Origin: Fibrobacter sp.
GTDB taxonomy: Bacteria > Fibrobacterota > Fibrobacteria > Fibrobacterales > Fibrobacteraceae
Length of the DNA: 64,000 nt
Assembly (NCBI GenBank): GCA_024398835.1
Contig: JAKSIK010000002.1
Coordinates: forward strand, 1 to 64,000
Direction: 5' to 3'
Shown here: one piece after another, positions 1 through 9,542 of the stretch
Position numbering within the stretch: the first letter of the stretch is position 1
Layout of the letters: every line of letters begins with the position of its first letter
The notes under the pieces: generated by a model
What the model saw: only the letters and a program-made list of their open reading frames with translations
The model's database searches: none
Told to the model about the DNA's origin: nothing
Position numbers and translations under genes: made by a program

Positions 1-581
1 CAAAGTCAAGCAGCAGCGTGAAATCGTCAAGCTCGCAACAGTCTAGCTCCAGCGCAAAGAGTTCATCCAGCGCAAAGAGTTCCTCCAGTGCGGTAAGTTC
101 ATCTTCCATTGCAAACAGTAGCAGTGCAGAGTCTTCCATTGCAAGCAGTAGCAGCGCAAAGTCTTCATCCAGCAGCGTTGAAGCTATTGAACAGTCCTCT
201 TCAAGCGAGTCCTTTTCTTCCTCTACCCAAGCCGTAGAACTGCAAACTTCTTCCAGTATGGAAATTTTGGAAAGTTCGTCATCAGAAACGTACACTTCTG
301 GCTCAGATGATTTGATAAATGATGAACCTTCGTCGAGTTCCTATGAAATCCCGTATTCAGATTCAAATGAACAGGGCGTGGCTGTGGTGCTTCCTGGAAA
401 GTATGCCATGGTTCCCGTTTTAGGGAAAGTCTTCCGTTTGAAGGTCCCTTCTTCAGAGGATTATCGGGTAGATGTTTTTGATTATAATGGTAATGTAGTG
501 CAACAGCTCCATTCTGGCAGATATATTATCCGTGTGGAATCTCGCAACTACAATTACGTTACATCGGTGCTTGTCAAATAA
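1..581 (+). CDS. C-terminal part of a secreted Ser-rich protein with T9SS-type tail (5' partial)
   Basis: The reading frame is open to the left edge, so this is only the 3' end of a gene. The first 100 or so residues are a low-complexity linker built from SSSSAK-like units, of the kind that joins domains in Fibrobacter secreted enzymes. The last 65 residues form a small beta-rich domain containing DVFDYNGNVV and ending GRYIIRVES...SVLVK. This pattern (VxVFDxxGxxV, then GxYIxRV, then a terminal basic residue) resembles the type A sorting domain recognised by the type IX secretion system. The catalytic or binding part lies outside the window, so the function is unknown. It sits 14 bases upstream of the next secreted protein and probably shares its transcript. 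A GTG at 18 is in frame, but I do not regard it as the true start because the Ser-rich frame continues to its left. Confidence 0.75.
   Translation, partial: KSSSSVKSSSSQQSSSSAKSSSSAKSSSSAVSSSSIANSSSAESSIASSSSAKSSSSSVEAIEQSSSSESFSSSTQAVELQTSSSMEILESSSSETYTSGSDDLINDEPSSSSYEIPYSDSNEQGVAVVLPGKYAMVPVLGKVFRLKVPSSEDYRVDVFDYNGNVVQQLHSGRYIIRVESRNYNYVTSVLVK
30..190 (+). repeat. Imperfect tandem repeats coding poly-Ser/Ala-Lys linker
   Basis: Short degenerate units of the type TCATCCAGCGCAAAGAGT follow each other and code for SSSSAK. Serine is written with both AGC/AGT and TCN codons. This is a flexible linker in the protein and not a mobile element. Such stretches can expand or contract by slippage. 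Confidence 0.6.
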
Positions 582-595
582 AAAAGGAAAAGACA

Positions 596-2872
596 ATGAA
601 AAAACAATGGATGTGTTTGCTGCTTTGCGCGGGGCTCGTCACTTTCGCCTCGGCAAGGAAATTTGAGGTTACCAAGGGCGACGCTAGCGACTTGGCTACG
701 GCAGCAAAGAATGCTGTGGCTGGCGATACCATTCTCGTCCCTCCGGGAACCTATAAACTGGATACAGACATTTGTCAATCTGTTGCTGATTCCTTTAAGG
801 GTGATGGTCGCGACAAAGGATGTCTCTGGGTGGGCGGTAAGTCAGACAAGAGAACAACCAAGGATAACCCCATTATGATTGTGGGAACGGATCCAGCCAA
901 TCCCCCAGACATCATTGGCCCAGGGACGGGTTCAAATTACTATACGGCCCATATTACCGAAAATTACGTCTACTTCAAAAATTTGAAGTTGAGTCAGGGT
1001 AGTAAAGTTCTGATTATTGACTATGCCCAAAATGTTATTGTGGAAGACTGTGAGCTGACTGGTTCTGGTACGGAATTACTCCATGTCCGCGATTCCAGTC
1101 AGAATGTGGTCATCAATCGTAACTTCATTCATGGTTCAGGACACTATACGGGCATGTATGGGGAAGGCGTTTATGTGGGCACATATCCGGGTAGTTGGTA
1201 TACACGAAATTCTGACGATAGAGCTAAACTGAAAACTCCTGATAATTATGGCTATGACTGGCGAGTAAACGGAACCCAGATAACCTGTAACGTGATTAAA
1301 GCCACGACAGCGGAACCCATTGATGTGAAGGAAGGTGTTGATGGTGTTCGCATTGCGAAGAACATGTTTGTGGCGGACTGGCTTGCCACTGAAAGTGGCG
1401 CTCCTAGTTATGATGACGCCTATATTGATATGAAGGGTAGGAATGCCGTCGTAGATAGTAACTACATGTACGATTCCAAAGATGCTAGCCTGCTCTTCTA
1501 CAACCCGAAATTCAAGTATTTCGTGGAAGAGGTGGCGAATAAGGATGCAAACGCAGTTGCGTGGGAGGAGGCAACGGGAATAAAGGTTCGCCCGGATGGC
1601 TATACAAGTACTGGTTGGTGTGATAACAGCGCTAGCGACAACAACAAATGCTTTGCTGCAAGTAATAATGTGGTTAAAGAAATTCGCGATGTTCGTAATG
1701 ATTGTGATGAAATACTTTCCATTCCAGGGGGTTCCGCGATTACATATAGCGATGTAGATTTCGCTGCTGCGGATGAGATTCGTCTTACCCCTGGCGGCAG
1801 TTCCAGTTCCAGCACTCCGGGTAGTTCCTCCAGTAATTCTGGCGGCACAACTAAGACCACTTACTATGAGGCGGAAAGTGCCGAACATGGAACAGGTGAG
1901 GTGAAATCCCACGCCGATGCTCATGGTGGCAGTTATGTGATTGTGAAGGATCAGAATGTGACCTTTACGGTAAATGTTCCAACGACGGGTTCTTATGACG
2001 TTTTGGTTCGCTTCAGCAATACTGCACAAAATGCAAAGACTCAGACTATTCAGGTGAATGGTTCAAAACTGATGGACAAGGAATTTCCGGTGACTTTGGA
2101 AGGGAATGTCGGCGGAGCCAATGCCAAGTTTGAGGAAGTGACTATTCCGATGAATTTGAACGCAGGTTCCAATAAAATTGCCTTCATAAAGAACTGGGGT
2201 TATGTGGACTTGGATTGTATCGCAATTACTACGATAGAATCTCCCACTCCCACCAAGACCACGCGTTACGAGGCTGAATCTGCAAGCCATGGAACGGCAG
2301 AAGTGAAAACGCATAAGGATGCAAGCAACGGCTCCTACGTGTTCGTCAAGGATCAGGATGTGGTATTCAATGTCAATGTGGCTACAGCCGGAACCTACGA
2401 TGTTCTGGTTCGCTTCAGCAATACGGCTTCCAATGCCAAGACCCAGACCATTCAGGTGAATGGAACAAAGGTCATGGATAAGGAATTCCCGGTGACGCTG
2501 GAAGGTAACGTGGGTGGTGCCAACGCCAAGTTCGAGGATATGGTCCTTTCCTTGTCTTTGAAGGCCGGTTCTAATACCATTGGATTTATCAAGAATTGGG
2601 GATACGTGGACTTGGATTACATTGAGATTACGGAAAATGCTGCGGCAATTTTTGCCAAGCGTGCTCCCATGAATTTCCGTGCGACAGTCCAAGGCCGTTT
2701 GCTCCAGATTCAGAGTGCTACGGTAGGGGCTGCCTATGCGGTGATGGATATGCAGGGTAGGGTGGTCAAGTCCGGTTCCATCGGTGCTGCCTCCATGGTT
2801 TTGCCTATGCCCGCTAGTGGAAATTACCTGGTGCGTGTAGGCTCTCAAATTCAGCGAATTTCCGTAAAATAA
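596..2872 (+). CDS. Secreted beta-helix polysaccharide lyase-like protein with two CBM6/35-like modules
   Basis: This 758-residue protein probably acts on plant cell-wall polysaccharide outside the cell. It begins with a signal peptide (residues 1-20, ending FASA). Residues about 21-400 contain AGDTILVPPGTYK and repeated short strands with NVVI/NVIVEDC patterns, typical of the right-handed parallel beta-helix of pectate lyases and related enzymes. A GGSSSSSTPGSSSS linker follows. Two closely similar modules start near residues 421 and 555, each opening with TTxYEAESAxHG and ending NWGYVDLD. They resemble carbohydrate-binding modules of families 6/35. The last 75 residues (VMDMQGRVVKSG, then GNYLVRVG and a terminal K) look like a T9SS sorting tail. 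An AAAAGGAAAAG ribosome-binding site precedes the ATG. The lyase family cannot be fixed by eye, and a non-catalytic beta-helix role is possible. Confidence 0.75.
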   Translation: MKKQWMCLLLCAGLVTFASARKFEVTKGDASDLATAAKNAVAGDTILVPPGTYKLDTDICQSVADSFKGDGRDKGCLWVGGKSDKRTTKDNPIMIVGTDPANPPDIIGPGTGSNYYTAHITENYVYFKNLKLSQGSKVLIIDYAQNVIVEDCELTGSGTELLHVRDSSQNVVINRNFIHGSGHYTGMYGEGVYVGTYPGSWYTRNSDDRAKLKTPDNYGYDWRVNGTQITCNVIKATTAEPIDVKEGVDGVRIAKNMFVADWLATESGAPSYDDAYIDMKGRNAVVDSNYMYDSKDASLLFYNPKFKYFVEEVANKDANAVAWEEATGIKVRPDGYTSTGWCDNSASDNNKCFAASNNVVKEIRDVRNDCDEILSIPGGSAITYSDVDFAAADEIRLTPGGSSSSSTPGSSSSNSGGTTKTTYYEAESAEHGTGEVKSHADAHGGSYVIVKDQNVTFTVNVPTTGSYDVLVRFSNTAQNAKTQTIQVNGSKLMDKEFPVTLEGNVGGANAKFEEVTIPMNLNAGSNKIAFIKNWGYVDLDCIAITTIESPTPTKTTRYEAESASHGTAEVKTHKDASNGSYVFVKDQDVVFNVNVATAGTYDVLVRFSNTASNAKTQTIQVNGTKVMDKEFPVTLEGNVGGANAKFEDMVLSLSLKAGSNTIGFIKNWGYVDLDYIEITENAAAIFAKRAPMNFRATVQGRLLQIQSATVGAAYAVMDMQGRVVKSGSIGAASMVLPMPASGNYLVRVGSQIQRISVK
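1856..2634 (+). repeat. Tandem duplicated carbohydrate-binding module coding repeats
   Basis: Two copies of about 125 codons lie 134 codons apart within the beta-helix protein. They share long identical stretches such as TQTIQVNG and FPVTLEGNVGGANAKFE. The protein similarity is high while many third positions differ, so the duplication is not brand new. Confidence 0.7.
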
Positions 2873-3925
<1,053 letters not shown>

Positions 3926-3956
3926 TTAGTTCGTTCGCTGCGAACTTTTACTTTTG

Positions 3957-3984
3957 AAAAGACTCGGCTTGTGCCGAGTCTTTT
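3957..3984. terminator. Intrinsic terminator between mdh and the arginase-like gene
   Basis: A perfect 12-base inverted repeat, AAAAGACTCGGC and GCCGAGTCTTTT, flanks a 4-base TTGT loop. The stem ends in T runs on both strands, so it can stop mdh transcription and, less strongly, the convergent gene. Confidence 0.9.
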
Positions 3985-4035
3985 CGTATTAATGGTCGTT
4001 TTTTTTAGTGGCGGGGGCTGAAACCGACCGCGGTT

Positions 4036-4869
4036 TTAGCTGCTCAGCGCCTTTAGGATGTTGAGGCTCGCTTTCTCGTTGAGGGCGTCTGCTGCGGCAG
4101 CCTCAGTAAAATCCATGTCCCGACCGCGCTCTCCGCAGATGTCAACGCCGAGAATTTGGGTTGTATTGCAAAGCGCTTGAAGGCAGCCGCACAGCATTTG
4201 AAGGCTTAGACTTCCCTGGTCCCAGTTGGTGGCGGCATCTTCTTTGCGCAAGACATCTTTGTCGATGGAGATGTACGTCGGGCAGTCTTGTGGAAGCGTT
4301 TTTTTTATTCGCATTGCTAATTTTTCGGCGACTTGATTGCCGGCGGTGAAGGGATCGCTTGCGATGTCTTTTTCCACGATGTCGCCTTCCCGGATTTCGC
4401 TTTCGGCAATGAATTCGACGCGGTCTTCAAATTTTGAGAATTCGGCGGCCTCGTCTCCCTTCAGATCGCTTATTAATTTGTCTGCAATGCCGACGACAAT
4501 CACCTTTTGCACAAAACTGTTTTTCTCCAGAACTTCTTTTACCCAGCCCCCGCAACTGAGAATCCCCTCAAATCGAGGAGGCTGCATATCGGGATGATGG
4601 TCAAAAATAAGGAGATTGAAGGGTTCCTGAATTTTATCCGTCCAGAGTTTGCTCATGTAATGGTAGTTGCCAGAATCGAAGAAATGGATGCCATTGACGG
4701 AAACCCCGGCGATTTTTGCTTGAATAGCCGAAACAGCCTCGTCGTCGCAGTAGCAGTCTGTACCGCCAATATCGCTGCAGTCGATAACGAGTGACGTGGC
4801 GGCTTTGAGATTGGGCTGTCCGTCGTATACGTTTGTAAAACTGCAAAGTGTGATATCTTTTGGATTCAT
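4036..4869 (-). CDS. Arginase/deacetylase-fold family protein
   Basis: The 277-residue protein carries the metal-ligand pattern of the ureohydrolase (arginase/agmatinase) superfamily in degenerate form. GNYHY stands in place of GGDHS, DHHPDMQ in place of DAHxD, and SIDKDVL in place of SxDxDxxDP. Most likely metal ligands are therefore present, so it is probably an active hydrolase, but the substrate (arginine, agmatine, formiminoglutamate or other) cannot be read from these motifs. I placed the start at the ATG at 4869, which has an upstream AGGCAAAAG. A GTG at 4923 adds 18 residues but has no ribosome-binding site and runs toward the divergent gene. It is transcribed alone and divergently from the Wzi-like gene, and converges on mdh. 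Confidence 0.7.
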   Translation of the reverse strand: MNPKDITLCSFTNVYDGQPNLKAATSLVIDCSDIGGTDCYCDDEAVSAIQAKIAGVSVNGIHFFDSGNYHYMSKLWTDKIQEPFNLLIFDHHPDMQPPRFEGILSCGGWVKEVLEKNSFVQKVIVVGIADKLISDLKGDEAAEFSKFEDRVEFIAESEIREGDIVEKDIASDPFTAGNQVAEKLAMRIKKTLPQDCPTYISIDKDVLRKEDAATNWDQGSLSLQMLCGCLQALCNTTQILGVDICGERGRDMDFTEAAAADALNEKASLNILKALSS

Positions 4870-4946
4870 AGCAATCTTTTGCCTGAAAATAGCATTTCCG
4901 CGCCAATCATTTTCGTTACCCACAAACTAAAAACTACATTTATCCC

Positions 4947-6500
4947 ATGATTCTTGTAAAATCACGATTTTTGGCTTTTGCGCTTGCGGGGCTAGCCTTT
5001 GTCCTGCTTGCGACTCCGGTTTTGGCGGCTTCTCCCATCATTTCGCCGGAGCATACCCGCAATTTGCGGCTTCTGGAAACAGCACCCCTTCTGTTTGAAT
5101 ATCATCATCAGACTACGGGGGATTCTCGTCAGTTCTTTGCGTACCCTCGCCGGGATACCACTTTCCGCAAAAATTTTACAACTACAGAGCGAAACTCCCT
5201 TCTTTATTTTGATAATGTGAATGGTGCGGGTATTTCTGGCCATGGTTTTGCACCGGGCGATTCCGTCCCGCGCATTGCCATCGCCACAAGCATTGTGGGC
5301 GGCATGGATTACCGCGGCGGTGAGGCTTTAGGCGACACCATTTGGCCGGGCATTGATGGCGGCATCTATCTTCGCGGTTTTGCGGATTCCGTAGACTTTG
5401 TTTTGGATGCCCGCATTTATGATGAGGGCCATTCTGCCGATACGCCTCGTTCTTGGGACCGTGAATTTTTGGAAGTCCAGAAAGAAGAAAATAATTCTGG
5501 CGTGGAATACACCAGCTATGCTCGCTATCGCACGCACTTTGCATTCAACTATGATTGGCTTCGCGTGGATTTTGGCCACGATGTGATGCACTGGGGCCCG
5601 GGTTACTACAACAATCTCACCCTAAACCAGTTTGCACTCCCATACAATATGCTGAGTATGGACATGTTCTTTGGCCCGTTACATGTACTTGCGTTCTATG
5701 GAGACTTGCGCGTTTACAACAACAGCATGAGCATGAAGAACAAGGGCGCGGACAGAAACATCTTTGGCCATCGCTACGAACTGGCGGTGGGGAATGCGAC
5801 CTTCGGCATTAGCGAATTGCAGGTCCAGTATGATGAATTGAAACCCTGGCTTTTTGTGCCCACGGTTCCCCTGTTTATGGAGAAGGGAAACTATGCGGAG
5901 AATGCCAATAACGGCGCTTTGGCTTTTGATTTCAACTATCGCCTATTTAATGCCGCCCGTATTTATACGGAATTTTTCCTAGATGACATGGAATCTCCGG
6001 TGAGCCTTGTGAAGAATGACAACATTGAAGCCAAATGGGCATGGATGGCTGGTTTGCAGGCTGGGCATGACTTCTACTTCAAGGCGCACAAGCTAGAAGC
6101 AGGAACCATTGCGGAATATGCTCGCGTGGAGCCTTACGTGTATGGCCATTTTGAAAAGAATACGGCACAGATGGCGCACCTAGGTTATCCCATTGGTAAC
6201 CCCAATGGCCCCAATAGTCAGGTAGTGGATTGGACGGTGTATGCGCGATTTGATAAGCATATCTTTGCCGCGGTTCGCAATTCCTGGTTGTGGAAGGGAA
6301 CGGATTACGGTAGTGCTGTGAACGACACCACGCCACTTCATGATCATATGAAGATTGGAAAGAAGTTCCTTGATGGGGCCAAAATGCAGTATTCTCTGAC
6401 GCCGGCGCTGAGCTATGAAGGCCAGTTTGTGAGCTTCATGGGAGAGGTGACCTTCTTTGACGACAAGAAGGTTTATTTACGCGCTGGATTTAAGTGGTAA
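4947..6500 (+). CDS. Wzi-like outer-membrane protein, paralogue 1
   Basis: This 517-residue protein has an N-terminal signal peptide (LAFVLLATPVLAA, residues about 14-28) and then alternating aromatic beta-strand segments, ending in a terminal FKW typical of outer-membrane barrels. The central motif HWGPGYYNNLTLNQ resembles the GRDxxxWGPGxxxxLxLS signature of the capsule-assembly Wzi family. Wzi in enterobacteria is a barrel that holds capsule at the surface. In Fibrobacter the role is inferred only. A very similar paralogue lies at 47762-49408 and a distant one at 26227-27636, both at the edge of polysaccharide clusters. This copy is not in such a cluster: a U32 protein follows after 19 bases. 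No Shine-Dalgarno is visible, but a TACATTTA box ends 5 bases before the ATG. Confidence 0.7.
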   Translation: MILVKSRFLAFALAGLAFVLLATPVLAASPIISPEHTRNLRLLETAPLLFEYHHQTTGDSRQFFAYPRRDTTFRKNFTTTERNSLLYFDNVNGAGISGHGFAPGDSVPRIAIATSIVGGMDYRGGEALGDTIWPGIDGGIYLRGFADSVDFVLDARIYDEGHSADTPRSWDREFLEVQKEENNSGVEYTSYARYRTHFAFNYDWLRVDFGHDVMHWGPGYYNNLTLNQFALPYNMLSMDMFFGPLHVLAFYGDLRVYNNSMSMKNKGADRNIFGHRYELAVGNATFGISELQVQYDELKPWLFVPTVPLFMEKGNYAENANNGALAFDFNYRLFNAARIYTEFFLDDMESPVSLVKNDNIEAKWAWMAGLQAGHDFYFKAHKLEAGTIAEYARVEPYVYGHFEKNTAQMAHLGYPIGNPNGPNSQVVDWTVYARFDKHIFAAVRNSWLWKGTDYGSAVNDTTPLHDHMKIGKKFLDGAKMQYSLTPALSYEGQFVSFMGEVTFFDDKKVYLRAGFKW

Positions 6501-6519
6501 TTCTGCGAGGTTTTAGTTT

Positions 6520-7860
6520 ATGATGAAGAAACCAGAATTGCTTGCCCCCGCTGGGGATTTGACTCGCATGAAGTATGCTTTTGCGTATGGCGCAGATGCT
6601 GTATACGCAGGGCAGCCCGCCTTCAGTCTTCGCTCCCGCGAAAACGGCTTCAAAAATCTGGATGATTTGGCCGAGGGCATTGCCTACGCCCACCAGCATG
6701 GAAAGAAGTTCTATCTCACCAGTAATGTGATTCCCCGCAATGTGAAGGTGGAGGCTTTTCAGAAGGCGCTGCTTTCTGCAATCGAGCTTAAACCGGACGC
6801 TTTGATTGTAGCAGACCCAGGCTTTGTAGGTTGGCTTCGAAAGGAGCGGCCCGAGGTGGAAATACACCTTTCCGTGCAGGCCAATACCACCAACTATCTG
6901 GCGGCGCGCTTTTGGCATGATTTGGGCGTGCGTCGCATTATCCTCAGTCGTGAACTTCGTTTGTCTGAAATATTACAGATAAAGGAAGAAATCCCAGGGC
7001 TTGAATTGGAAGTCTTTGTTCATGGCGCAGTCTGCATGGCTATGTCTGGCCGCTGCATGCTTAGCAACTGGGTGACCCACCGCGATGCAAACCAGGGCGC
7101 CTGCGATAACAGCTGCCGCATGCCGTATCGCTTGTACGCTAACGAGGGTCCTCAGTGCGAGAACTATCGGGAGCACGAGGGCAGTTTCAGTCTGCAGCGG
7201 ACGGACCGCCCTGAACTTCCACCGGTGGCCCTGGATGAAGATACCTGGGGCACCTACTTTATGAGTAGCCGCGACCTCTGTGCGCTGGATGTGATTCCCG
7301 AACTGGTTCAGGGAGGGCTGGATTCCTTCAAGATTGAGGGCCGTACCCGTTCCGTGTACTACCTGAGCCAGGTGGTGCGGGCCTACCGCATGGCTATAGA
7401 TGCCTGTGCTGCAGCGCTTGAGGCAGGGAAGGCACCTTCGCCGGAGTTGGTTCCTGCGGAATCTCGCCGGGCAATCTCCTTCGTGGATGGCAGAGGCTTT
7501 ATGCCGGGATTTCTCCGCGGGCCCCTTCCGCAGAATTATGAATCCACTCATGTGGCTGCAGAAGCCGGCTGTGTGGCAGCCCAGGTTCTGGATGTTGACA
7601 CGGCCTCCATTCCAGGCAAATGTATCGCCCGAGTCAACGTGAAGAATCCCTTCACCATGGACGATGCTTTGGAGTGGATGAATCCTGAAGGAATGGAACC
7701 TTGTGTGGTGGAATCTTTGGTGGATTTCCGCGGCGCAGAAGTGGACCGCTTGAACCCGGGAACCGAGGGAAAACTGATTCTGCCGGCCTCGGCCCTCAAA
7801 AATCTGGAAAACCCGAAATTTGGCTTTATTTTAAAGAAAACGGCAACTAAAACGGCGTAA
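6520..7860 (+). CDS. trhP: Peptidase U32 family protein, TrhP/YegQ-like tRNA hydroxylation factor
   Basis: The 446-residue protein opens with ELLAPAGDLTRMKYAFAYGADAVY, the U32 N-terminal signature, and has FVHGAVCMAMSGRCMLSNW followed by GACDNSCR. The four cysteines in these two segments are the probable iron-sulfur ligands of this family. Escherichia coli TrhP (YegQ) has the same length and makes 5-hydroxyuridine in tRNA. RlhA, a 23S rRNA hydroxylase, is a longer relative. A GAGG lies 11 bases upstream of the ATG at 6520. It may share a transcript with the Wzi-like gene in front and the small gene behind it. The old name 'peptidase' is probably misleading for this branch. Confidence 0.85.
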   Translation: MMKKPELLAPAGDLTRMKYAFAYGADAVYAGQPAFSLRSRENGFKNLDDLAEGIAYAHQHGKKFYLTSNVIPRNVKVEAFQKALLSAIELKPDALIVADPGFVGWLRKERPEVEIHLSVQANTTNYLAARFWHDLGVRRIILSRELRLSEILQIKEEIPGLELEVFVHGAVCMAMSGRCMLSNWVTHRDANQGACDNSCRMPYRLYANEGPQCENYREHEGSFSLQRTDRPELPPVALDEDTWGTYFMSSRDLCALDVIPELVQGGLDSFKIEGRTRSVYYLSQVVRAYRMAIDACAAALEAGKAPSPELVPAESRRAISFVDGRGFMPGFLRGPLPQNYESTHVAAEAGCVAAQVLDVDTASIPGKCIARVNVKNPFTMDDALEWMNPEGMEPCVVESLVDFRGAEVDRLNPGTEGKLILPASALKNLENPKFGFILKKTATKTA

Positions 7861-7877
7861 TTACATAAATTTTTGCC

Positions 7878-8294
7878 ATGGCTGTTGATGAAGAAACCAA
7901 ACGGAAAGATGCTCTGGAATTGTTCCAGGTGGATACGGAAGCTATCCTTCCATTCTTTCAAAGCCATATAGCGGAATTGCGGCAATTCATTAAAGAGCGT
8001 GAGGGTGAAAATCTTTCCCTTCTAGTGCTTCTAAAGCAGTTTATCCGCGTTTATCGCTTGCCTTTCAATATGCAGCGCTATATGGAAGTGCAGCGCCAGT
8101 ACATTCAGGAAAAATTGGAGAGCGAAAACCTGGACAGGCAGCAGGCAGTAAGCCACTGGATTCAGGAAAATGCGAGCCACCACCGCGACCGCATGATTCA
8201 ACTCCAGTGCCTTTACTTGGAAAAGATTAAGGACAAATTAATTCCCGAAGTCCAGGCTCTTTTGCTAGAGTCTACAGAAGCTTCTGCCTCCTGA
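7878..8294 (+). CDS. Small helical protein of unknown function
   Basis: I do not recognise this 138-residue protein. It has no signal peptide or membrane segment and is predominantly charged and helix-forming, rich in Glu, Gln, Lys and Arg, with FKERE and RQYIQEKLESENLDRQQ stretches. It follows the U32 gene by 17 bases and precedes the tol operon. No Shine-Dalgarno is visible. The start has a TAAATTTTTG box ending 2 bases before the ATG. It was kept because codon use fits its neighbours and no competing frame exists. Confidence 0.65.
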   Translation: MAVDEETKRKDALELFQVDTEAILPFFQSHIAELRQFIKEREGENLSLLVLLKQFIRVYRLPFNMQRYMEVQRQYIQEKLESENLDRQQAVSHWIQENASHHRDRMIQLQCLYLEKIKDKLIPEVQALLLESTEASAS

Positions 8295-8393
8295 TTTAGG
8301 GGCGGAAAACTCCCGAAAATGGAATGTTTTGCCAAAGCCTCAAAAAGGGCGTTTTTGCGCAGATTCCGATTCGTTTTTTATTCTTGAATTTGC

Positions 8394-8401
8394 TATCTTG
8401 A
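8394..8401 (+). promoter_or_regulatory. Candidate -7 box for the tol operon
   Basis: TATCTTGA lies 32 bases before the tolQ start and resembles the TAnnTTTG element. No clear -33 partner is seen. The 138-base gap it lies in contains nothing else I recognise. Confidence 0.25.
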
Positions 8402-8433
8402 AAAGGGTTAGTTTTGAATAAGAGGAGGCTCTT

Positions 8434-9126
8434 TTGAATAACTCTCTTCCTATTGTGCAAATGGTGATTCAGTCAGATATCATGACCATCATCGTCCTTT
8501 GCATTTTGGCCGTCATGTCTCTCGGTTCCTGGGGCATTATTATCGTGAAGTTCTTCGTCTATCGCAGGAACAAGCGGGCCAATGCCGTCTTCTTCAAAAA
8601 GTTCAGCACGGTGACGCAATTCGTGCAGTTGCAGGAACTTTGCGAAAAGGCGGAAGACAGTGCTCTTCGCCGCCTCACTGCAGAAGTCTTGAAGGAAGCC
8701 TCCAAGTTCAGTAACTTCGTGAGTTACGATTCCATTCAGCACCGCGCCTCTCTCTTGGAAGACACCATCCAGCGCTCCATCGAAGGCCTTCGCCTTACGG
8801 AAGACCGCTACCTGAGTTTCCTTGCCACCAGTTCCAACCTTTCTCCCTTCTTCGGTTTGTTCGGTACTGTGTGGGGCATCATGATTGCCTTCTACCAGAT
8901 TGGTCAGCATGGTTCTGCGGACTTGAGCGTTGTGGCTCCGGGTATCGCTATGGCTTTGATTACTACGGTAGCTGGCCTTGTGGTGGCTATTCCTGCATCT
9001 GCCGGCTATAACTACTTTACGGGTTGCAACGGTCAGAACGAAATCTCCTACTACAATTTTGGTTCCCAGGTATTGAGCCTCTTCAAGCGGGGCGACCTCT
9101 TGGCTCTTGAAGAAGTTGCCGGTTAG
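8434..9126 (+). CDS. tolQ: TolQ, proton channel subunit
   Basis: The 230-residue inner-membrane protein belongs to the MotA/TolQ/ExbB family and uses the proton gradient to drive the Tol-Pal system during envelope constriction. Three membrane segments are visible: residues about 13-40, about 140-165 (SPFFGLFGTVWGIMIAF) and about 177-200 (PGIAMALITTVAGLVVAIPA). The GTVWGI and GIAxALxTTxAGLxxAIPA motifs are those of the family. The start is TTG, supported by an AGAGGAGG ribosome-binding site 5-6 bases upstream. An ATG ten codons later lacks one. It is the first gene of a six-gene operon in the standard tolQRAB-pal-cpoB order, which argues against ExbB. Confidence 0.93.
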   Translation: MNNSLPIVQMVIQSDIMTIIVLCILAVMSLGSWGIIIVKFFVYRRNKRANAVFFKKFSTVTQFVQLQELCEKAEDSALRRLTAEVLKEASKFSNFVSYDSIQHRASLLEDTIQRSIEGLRLTEDRYLSFLATSSNLSPFFGLFGTVWGIMIAFYQIGQHGSADLSVVAPGIAMALITTVAGLVVAIPASAGYNYFTGCNGQNEISYYNFGSQVLSLFKRGDLLALEEVAG

Positions 9127-9134
9127 GAGGCTAC

Positions 9135-9542
9135 GTGAAGCGCAGTCGCGGTAAAGAACTCAAGCAGGAGATGAACCTGACGAACATGATTGATATCGTG
9201 TTCTCCATCCTGATTGTGTTCATCATTTCTGCACCTCTCATGAGCCAGGGCGTGAAGGTGGATTTGCCTAAGGCCGAAGCTCCCACCATGGAGCAAGAAA
9301 AGCTGCTGAAGGTTTCTATTACGAAGGAAGAGGCTATCTACATCGCCGACATGCAGGTGGATTTCGATAGTTTCAACAATGTGTTTCAATCCCTCTGGAA
9401 TGGGGAGATGGCGGTGGTCATCAACTCTGACGAAGATGTGCATTACGGCCTTGTGATGAAGGTGGTGACGCAGGTGCAACAGTTGGGTGTCACTAAGCTT
9501 GGCTTCCTCACCATGAACCCGAAAGAAACTCCAGGTCGATGA
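9135..9542 (+). CDS. tolR: TolR, proton channel partner
   Basis: The 135-residue protein of the ExbD/TolR family has a short cytoplasmic start, one membrane helix (residues about 18-38) and a periplasmic domain. Asp20 inside MNLTNMIDIVFSIL is the conserved membrane aspartate thought to carry protons. GTG is the start codon, with GGAGG 4-5 bases in front, overlapping the end of tolQ's stop. Its stop overlaps the next ATG. Together with TolQ it would energise the TolA-like protein. Confidence 0.92.
   Translation: MKRSRGKELKQEMNLTNMIDIVFSILIVFIISAPLMSQGVKVDLPKAEAPTMEQEKLLKVSITKEEAIYIADMQVDFDSFNNVFQSLWNGEMAVVINSDEDVHYGLVMKVVTQVQQLGVTKLGFLTMNPKETPGR

Noticed and set aside
1..300. CRISPR or VNTR array
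   Set aside because: The repetitive DNA codes for an in-frame poly-Ser linker with irregular unit lengths and no spacers.
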